NCBI RefSeq assembly: GCF_902498785.1 | Contig: NZ_LR701493.1 | Span: 1 to 64,000, forward strand | Direction: 5' to 3' | From: Sphingomonas sp. EC-HK361 | GTDB taxonomy: Bacteria > Pseudomonadota > Alphaproteobacteria > Sphingomonadales > Sphingomonadaceae | DNA length: 64,000 bases | Position numbers and translations under genes: made by a program | Notes under the pieces: model-generated | The model's database searches: none | Told to the model about the DNA's origin: nothing | Seen by the model: the letters and a program-made list of their open reading frames with translations, nothing else | In this document: one piece after another, positions 60,438 through 64,000 of the stretch | How the letters are laid out: each line of letters starts with the position of its first letter | Numbering within the stretch: the stretch's first letter is position 1

Positions 60438-60956
60438 ATGAAATTCGGTGGTTTTGCAGCGCGTTTTGCGCTGGTTGCAGCGTGCGGCCTGATGGCAACG
60501 ACCCCCGCTTCGGCGACCTTCTGGCAGTGCGCGCCGTTCGCGCGTCTGATCTCCGGCATCAAGATCCACGGCAACGCCAACACCTGGTGGAGCCAGGCGG
60601 CGGGCAAATACGACCGTGGCGATACGCCCAAGGTCGGCGCCGTCCTCGCTTTCAACTCGACCGCACGTATGCGCGTCGGCCATGTCGCGATGGTCAGCAA
60701 GGTCGTGTCGGACCGCGAGGTTCTGCTGACCCACGCCAACTGGTCGCGCCGCGGCCAGGTGGAGCGCAACGTTCGCGCGGTCGACGTGTCGGACAAGGGC
60801 GACTGGAGCCTCGTCAAGGTGTGGTATGGTCCGCAAGGGGGCCTCGGCACCTCGAGCTATCCGACCAAGGGCTTCATCTATTCCGATCACGCCGCAGCCG
60901 ATGTCGACGCGGCGGTGGCCGCTGCCGATAGCGCGGACCAGACTGCGGCTTCGTAA
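60438..60956 (+). CDS. Secreted CHAP-domain protein
   Basis: The 172-residue protein has a signal peptide (MKFGGFAARFALVAACGLMA to TASA) and a CHAP amidase-like core: QCAPFARL (C31), GHVAMV (H82) and THANW (N101), the Cys-His-Asn triad. It may hydrolyse peptidoglycan. The C-terminal 25 residues are Ala/Asp rich. A terminator-like palindrome pair follows. Confidence 0.85.
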   Translation: MKFGGFAARFALVAACGLMATTPASATFWQCAPFARLISGIKIHGNANTWWSQAAGKYDRGDTPKVGAVLAFNSTARMRVGHVAMVSKVVSDREVLLTHANWSRRGQVERNVRAVDVSDKGDWSLVKVWYGPQGGLGTSSYPTKGFIYSDHAAADVDAAVAAADSADQTAAS

Positions 60957-60965
60957 TCCATTCGT

Positions 60966-61042
60966 CCCCAGCGAAGGCTGGGGTCGATCTCTGGCCCATG
61001 TGCCACCCCGATAGAGACATGGATCCCCGCCTGCGCGGGGAT
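60966..61042. repeat. REP-like paired palindromes between convergent genes
   Basis: CCCCAGC GAAG GCTGGGG (60966-60983) and ATCCCCGC CTGC GCGGGGAT (61023-61042). Such palindromes are common in sphingomonad intergenic regions. Their position between the CHAP gene and msrB suits bidirectional termination. Confidence 0.7.
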
Positions 61043-61053
61043 GACGGCTCCCG

Positions 61054-61545
61054 TCAGGCAGTGCCGGGCCGGAAGGTCATCGCGACACCGTTCATGCAAT
61101 AGCGCTTGCCGGTTGGCTTCGGCCCATCATCGAACACGTGCCCCAGATGCCCGCCACAGCGCCGGCAGTGGATTTCGGTGCGCTCCATCATCAGGCTGCG
61201 ATCGCTCTTCTGCGCGACGGCGTTTGGCAGCGGCGCCCAGAAGCTCGGCCAGCCTGTATGGCTGTCGAACTTCGTCTTCGAACTGAACACCGGCAACGCG
61301 CAGCCCGCGCAGGAGAACCGGCCCTGCCGATGCTCGTCGTTGAGCGGGCTGGAATAGGGCCGCTCGGTGTCTTCGTGGCGAAGCACCTGATAGGCGGCGG
61401 GCGACAGCTTCTTGCGCCACGCCGCGTCGCTCATCGTCACCTCGAAGCGTTCGGCCGCGGTTGCAGGGCCGCTGCCGCAGCCGAAGAGCGCTAAGGCCGA
61501 TCCGCCAAGGGCGGCGGTGGAAAGAAAGGCACGGCGGTCGAGCAT
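61054..61545 (-). CDS. msrB: Peptide-methionine (R)-S-oxide reductase
   Basis: The 163-residue protein has an N-terminal twin-arginine-like signal (MLDRRAFLSTAALGG). The MsrB domain carries zinc-binding CAGC (C79, C82) and CRRC (C127, C130), the substrate HTGWPSF box, and the catalytic RYCMNG (C150). The signal suggests periplasmic repair of oxidised methionine. Convergent with the CHAP gene. Confidence 0.94.
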   Translation of the reverse strand: MLDRRAFLSTAALGGSALALFGCGSGPATAAERFEVTMSDAAWRKKLSPAAYQVLRHEDTERPYSSPLNDEHRQGRFSCAGCALPVFSSKTKFDSHTGWPSFWAPLPNAVAQKSDRSLMMERTEIHCRRCGGHLGHVFDDGPKPTGKRYCMNGVAMTFRPGTA

Positions 61546-61681
61546 AGTGAATCTCCTGCTTCGTCCCGATCATGTAGGTCGCGACGCTTCGCATGGAAGT
61601 TACGCTGCCAACGCACGGCGGACGCATGGTGCTCCGCGAACCCCTCCTGACGCGCGTTCGTGCGCATGATATGCCGCCTTG

Positions 61682-62944
61682 GTGGCTGATACAGATTCTC
61701 CGCAGGCGTTGATCGCCGATCTTGGCCGTCGTGCGCGTGGCGCGGCGCGCGTGCTTGCAGGCTTGTCGACCGAAGCGAAGGCGAGCGGCCTGCGCGCGGC
61801 GGCGGCGGCGTTGCGGCGCGGGGCGGCTGCGATCCTCACGGCGAATGCCCTCGATATGGAGCGCGCCGCGGCGGCCGGCCTGTCGGCGGCGATGCTCGAC
61901 CGGCTCAGGCTCGATCCGGCGCGGGTCGCGGCGATGGCGGCGGGGGTCGATGCGGTCGCCGCGCTCGACGATCCGGTCGGCCGCGTGATCGACGAGACCG
62001 TGCGGCCCAACGGCCTTGTCCTGCGCCGGGTGCGCGTGCCGATCGGCGTCATCGGCATCATCTATGAAAGCCGGCCCAACGTGACCGCCGATGCCGCGGC
62101 GCTGTGTGTGATGGCGGGCAATGCGGTGATCCTTCGTGGCGGTTCGGAAGCGGTGGAGAGCAACCACGCGATCCATGCGGCGATGGTGGCGGGGCTGGTC
62201 GAGGCGGGGCTGCCGGCGGAGGCGGCGTTGCGGGTCGACACGACCGACCGGGCGGCGGTGGGCGCCATGCTCACCGCGGATGGCGCGATCGACATGATCG
62301 TGCCGCGCGGGGGCAAGAGCCTGGTCGCGCGGGTGCAGGCCGAGGCGCGCGTGCCGGTGCTCGCGCATCTCGACGGGATCAACCACGTCTATGTCGATGC
62401 GTCGGCCGACGCGGCAATGGCGGAGCGGATCGTGGTCGATGCCAAGATGCGCCGCACGGGGATTTGCGGCGCGATGGAGACGCTGCTGATCGATCGCGCC
62501 TTTCCTGCGGCGGCGCGGCTGGTCGATGCGCTCCGGGATGCCGGCTGCGAGGTCCGCGGCGATGACGCGATCCGTGCAGGCAATCCCGACGTGACTCCCG
62601 CGAGCGACGAAGATTGGGATACCGAATATCTCGACGCCGTCGCTTCGGTCGCGGTAGTGGACGGTGTGGACGCAGCCTTGGCACATATCGCGGCGCACGG
62701 ATCGCACCACACCGACGCGATCGTCGCGGAGAACGATGCGGTGGCGCAGCGCTTTATCGCTGCGGTGGATTCCGCGATCGTCTTGTGGAACGCCTCGACC
62801 CAATTCGCCGATGGCGGCGAGTTCGGGCTGGGCGCCGAAATCGGCATCGCCACCGGCCGTCTGCACGCGCGCGGGCCTGTCGCGCTGGAGGGGCTGACGA
62901 CGTACAAATGGGTCGGCATCGGAACGGGGCAGGTGCGGGGATAG
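61682..62944 (+). CDS. proA: Gamma-glutamyl phosphate reductase
   Basis: The 420-residue protein starts at a GTG ([20 protein letters not shown]). It has [21 protein letters not shown] (cofactor region), the catalytic cysteine in [13 protein letters not shown], and a C-terminal [19 protein letters not shown]. It makes glutamate-5-semialdehyde for proline. The start could also be the TTG at 61679. The toxin-antitoxin pair and nadD follow in the same direction. Confidence 0.95.
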   Translation: MADTDSPQALIADLGRRARGAARVLAGLSTEAKASGLRAAAAALRRGAAAILTANALDMERAAAAGLSAAMLDRLRLDPARVAAMAAGVDAVAALDDPVGRVIDETVRPNGLVLRRVRVPIGVIGIIYESRPNVTADAAALCVMAGNAVILRGGSEAVESNHAIHAAMVAGLVEAGLPAEAALRVDTTDRAAVGAMLTADGAIDMIVPRGGKSLVARVQAEARVPVLAHLDGINHVYVDASADAAMAERIVVDAKMRRTGICGAMETLLIDRAFPAAARLVDALRDAGCEVRGDDAIRAGNPDVTPASDEDWDTEYLDAVASVAVVDGVDAALAHIAAHGSHHTDAIVAENDAVAQRFIAAVDSAIVLWNASTQFADGGEFGLGAEIGIATGRLHARGPVALEGLTTYKWVGIGTGQVRG

Positions 62945-62980
62945 GTTGAGCGACAGAGGCGCATCGCTTATATCCGCCGA

Positions 62981-63241
62981 ATGGTCAGTCTCCAGCCTAT
63001 CAGCACCGAAATCGACACCGAGACGATGGTGCTCGTCGATCGCGTCGCGCAGCGTCGCGGCATCAGCAGCCGGCAGTTCGCAGCGGAGGCGATCAGGCGA
63101 GCGGCCGAGAGCGATGATGATTTCGATGCGTTTATCCAGGTCGGACTAGACGCGATCGAACGCGGTGAGGTCGTGTCGCACGAACAGGTGATGGCCGAAC
63201 TCGACGGAATGATCGCCAAGCATCGCGCTCGATGCGCTTGA
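62981..63241 (+). CDS. ParD/CopG-like antitoxin
   Basis: The 86-residue protein has a ribbon-helix-helix start (ETMVLVDRVAQRRGISSRQFAAEAIRRA) and an acidic helical tail (FDAFIQVGLDAIERGEVVSHEQVMAELDG), the ParD-type pattern. It overlaps the downstream ParE-like gene by ten bases and follows proA by 36 bases. It would neutralise that toxin by binding and regulate the pair. Confidence 0.82.
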   Translation: MVSLQPISTEIDTETMVLVDRVAQRRGISSRQFAAEAIRRAAESDDDFDAFIQVGLDAIERGEVVSHEQVMAELDGMIAKHRARCA

Positions 63242-63516
63242 TATGGTCGGCGCCGGCCCTCGACGATCTGCGCGGCATTGACGACTGGCTGACACGGGAA
63301 GCGAGCGCCGGCGTTGCTCTGCGAAATCTGGCAGCAATTCGATTTCGCGCGAAGTTTCTACAAGATTTTCCACGCGGCGGCAGACCACTTCAGAATGGGC
63401 AGCGTGTCCTTGTCGTTTACGATACTCCCTATCTGATCCGCTATCAGATCATTGACAGGGTGGTATCGGTTGTCCGCGTTCATCACGAGCGTGAGGGTTG
63501 GTTGCTCGATCCGTGA
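63232..63516 (+). CDS. ParE/RelE-superfamily toxin
   Basis: The 94-residue protein has the compact RelE/ParE fold: MRLIWSAPALDDLRGIDDWL, a middle KFLQDFPRGGRP segment, and VLVVYDTPYLIRYQIIDRVVSVVRVHHER. The C-terminal strand V.VVRVHHERE is typical of ParE. The target (gyrase or ribosome-bound mRNA) cannot be decided. Its stop overlaps nadD (GTGA). Confidence 0.85.
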   Translation: MRLIWSAPALDDLRGIDDWLTREASAGVALRNLAAIRFRAKFLQDFPRGGRPLQNGQRVLVVYDTPYLIRYQIIDRVVSVVRVHHEREGWLLDP

Positions 63517-64000
63517 GGCGCATCGGCCTCCTCGGCGGATCGTTCAACCCGGCGCATCGCGGGCACCGGGCGATTTCGCTTGCGGCAATCCGGGCGCTTG
63601 GGCTGGACGAGGTGTGGTGGCTGGTGTCGCCCGGCAATCCGCTGAAGCCTGCCACGGGGATGGCACCCTTCGCCGCGCGGATTGCGTCGGCGCGGGCGAT
63701 GGCGCGGCGGGCGCCGATCGTGGCGAGCGATATCGAGCTGCGGCTCGGCACGCGCTACACCGTCGATACCGTTCGCGCGCTCGTCCGCCGATATCCGAAA
63801 ACTGACTTCGTGTGGCTGATGGGCGCGGACAATCTCGCCGAGTTCCACCGCTGGCGCGACTGGCGGCGGATCGCACGCACGCTGCCGATTGCGGTCATCG
63901 CGCGTCCGGGCTATGATGCAGGCGCCCTCGCGGCCGACGCGATGGGTTGGCTGCGGCGTTTCCAGCGGCCCGCACGCCAGGCGAAACGTTGGACCGAGTG
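63513..64000 (+). CDS. nadD: Nicotinate-nucleotide adenylyltransferase, 5' part
   Basis: The GTG at 63513 overlaps the toxin stop. The 162 codons visible run off the window. The start is IGLLGGSFNPAHRGHRAISL, the nucleotidyltransferase GGxFxPxHxGH motif, followed by WWLVSPGNPLKP and VWLMGADNLAEFHRW. It makes NaAD for NAD. In related chromosomes nadD follows proA directly; here the toxin-antitoxin pair intervenes. Confidence 0.95.
   Translation, partial: MRRIGLLGGSFNPAHRGHRAISLAAIRALGLDEVWWLVSPGNPLKPATGMAPFAARIASARAMARRAPIVASDIELRLGTRYTVDTVRALVRRYPKTDFVWLMGADNLAEFHRWRDWRRIARTLPIAVIARPGYDAGALAADAMGWLRRFQRPARQAKRWTE

Noticed and set aside
1..64000. CRISPR array or rRNA genes
   Set aside because: No regularly spaced repeats of 25-40 bases and no rRNA-like sequence seen.

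Overview
The window reads as a GC-rich alphaproteobacterial chromosome, most likely a sphingomonad. This is judged from overall gene content and codon use, the trb-type conjugation genes, and the gltD-gltB, proA-nadD and undecaprenyl-diphosphatase genes. There is no rRNA and only one tRNA. The window has two parts that meet at a tRNA-Leu(CAG) gene at 44262-44348.

Positions 1 to about 44262 belong to an integrative and conjugative element (ICE) inserted at the 3' end of that tRNA. Its left end lies outside the window. The conjugation genes follow a Tn4371-like order. First come a truncated ArdC, a DUF2958 protein, a ParB-like protein, a DUF3800 protein, a DUF736 protein, a small HTH protein, a TraF-type signal peptidase, a lytic transglycosylase and an RlxS-type relaxase (406-9012). 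A cargo block follows (9246-29920). Then come TraG, a CopG-like protein and the mating-pair genes trbB-C-D-E-J-L-F-G-I (30467-42067). Last are DUF2274, an excisionase-like protein and the tyrosine integrase beside the tRNA (42069-44088). An IS3-family element enters at the extreme left and has cut the ArdC gene.

The cargo block between relaxase and traG is a dense defence island. It holds (a) a 1330-residue STAND NTPase with an N-terminal DUF4297/Cap4-like nuclease domain, resembling Avs immune sensors. It holds (b) a plus-strand operon of a sigma-like protein, an XRE-like HTH protein, an ImmA/IrrE-UvrD-nuclease fusion, a three-domain ubiquitin-like protein ending in Gly-Gly, a JAB/JAMM peptidase and a ThiF/E1-like enzyme. 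It holds (c) a convergent minus-strand pair resembling AddA and AddB helicase-nucleases. It holds (d) a NotI-like restriction-modification system with a small ribbon-helix-helix protein. Items (b) and (c) together are the best candidate for an undescribed system: a ubiquitin-like conjugation module coupled to DNA-end-processing machinery and to a possible protease/repressor switch.

Positions 44475 to 64000 are chromosome: an NDUFA9-like dehydrogenase, UppP, glutamate synthase (gltD, gltB), a GST, CsaA, a cold-shock protein, two SDR enzymes, an acyl-CoA dehydrogenase, an MFS symporter, a CHAP protein, MsrB, ProA and a partial NadD. Two small toxin-antitoxin modules sit inside housekeeping gene strings with overlapping stop and start codons: a MNT/HEPN pair between gltD and gltB, and a ParD/ParE-like pair between proA and nadD.
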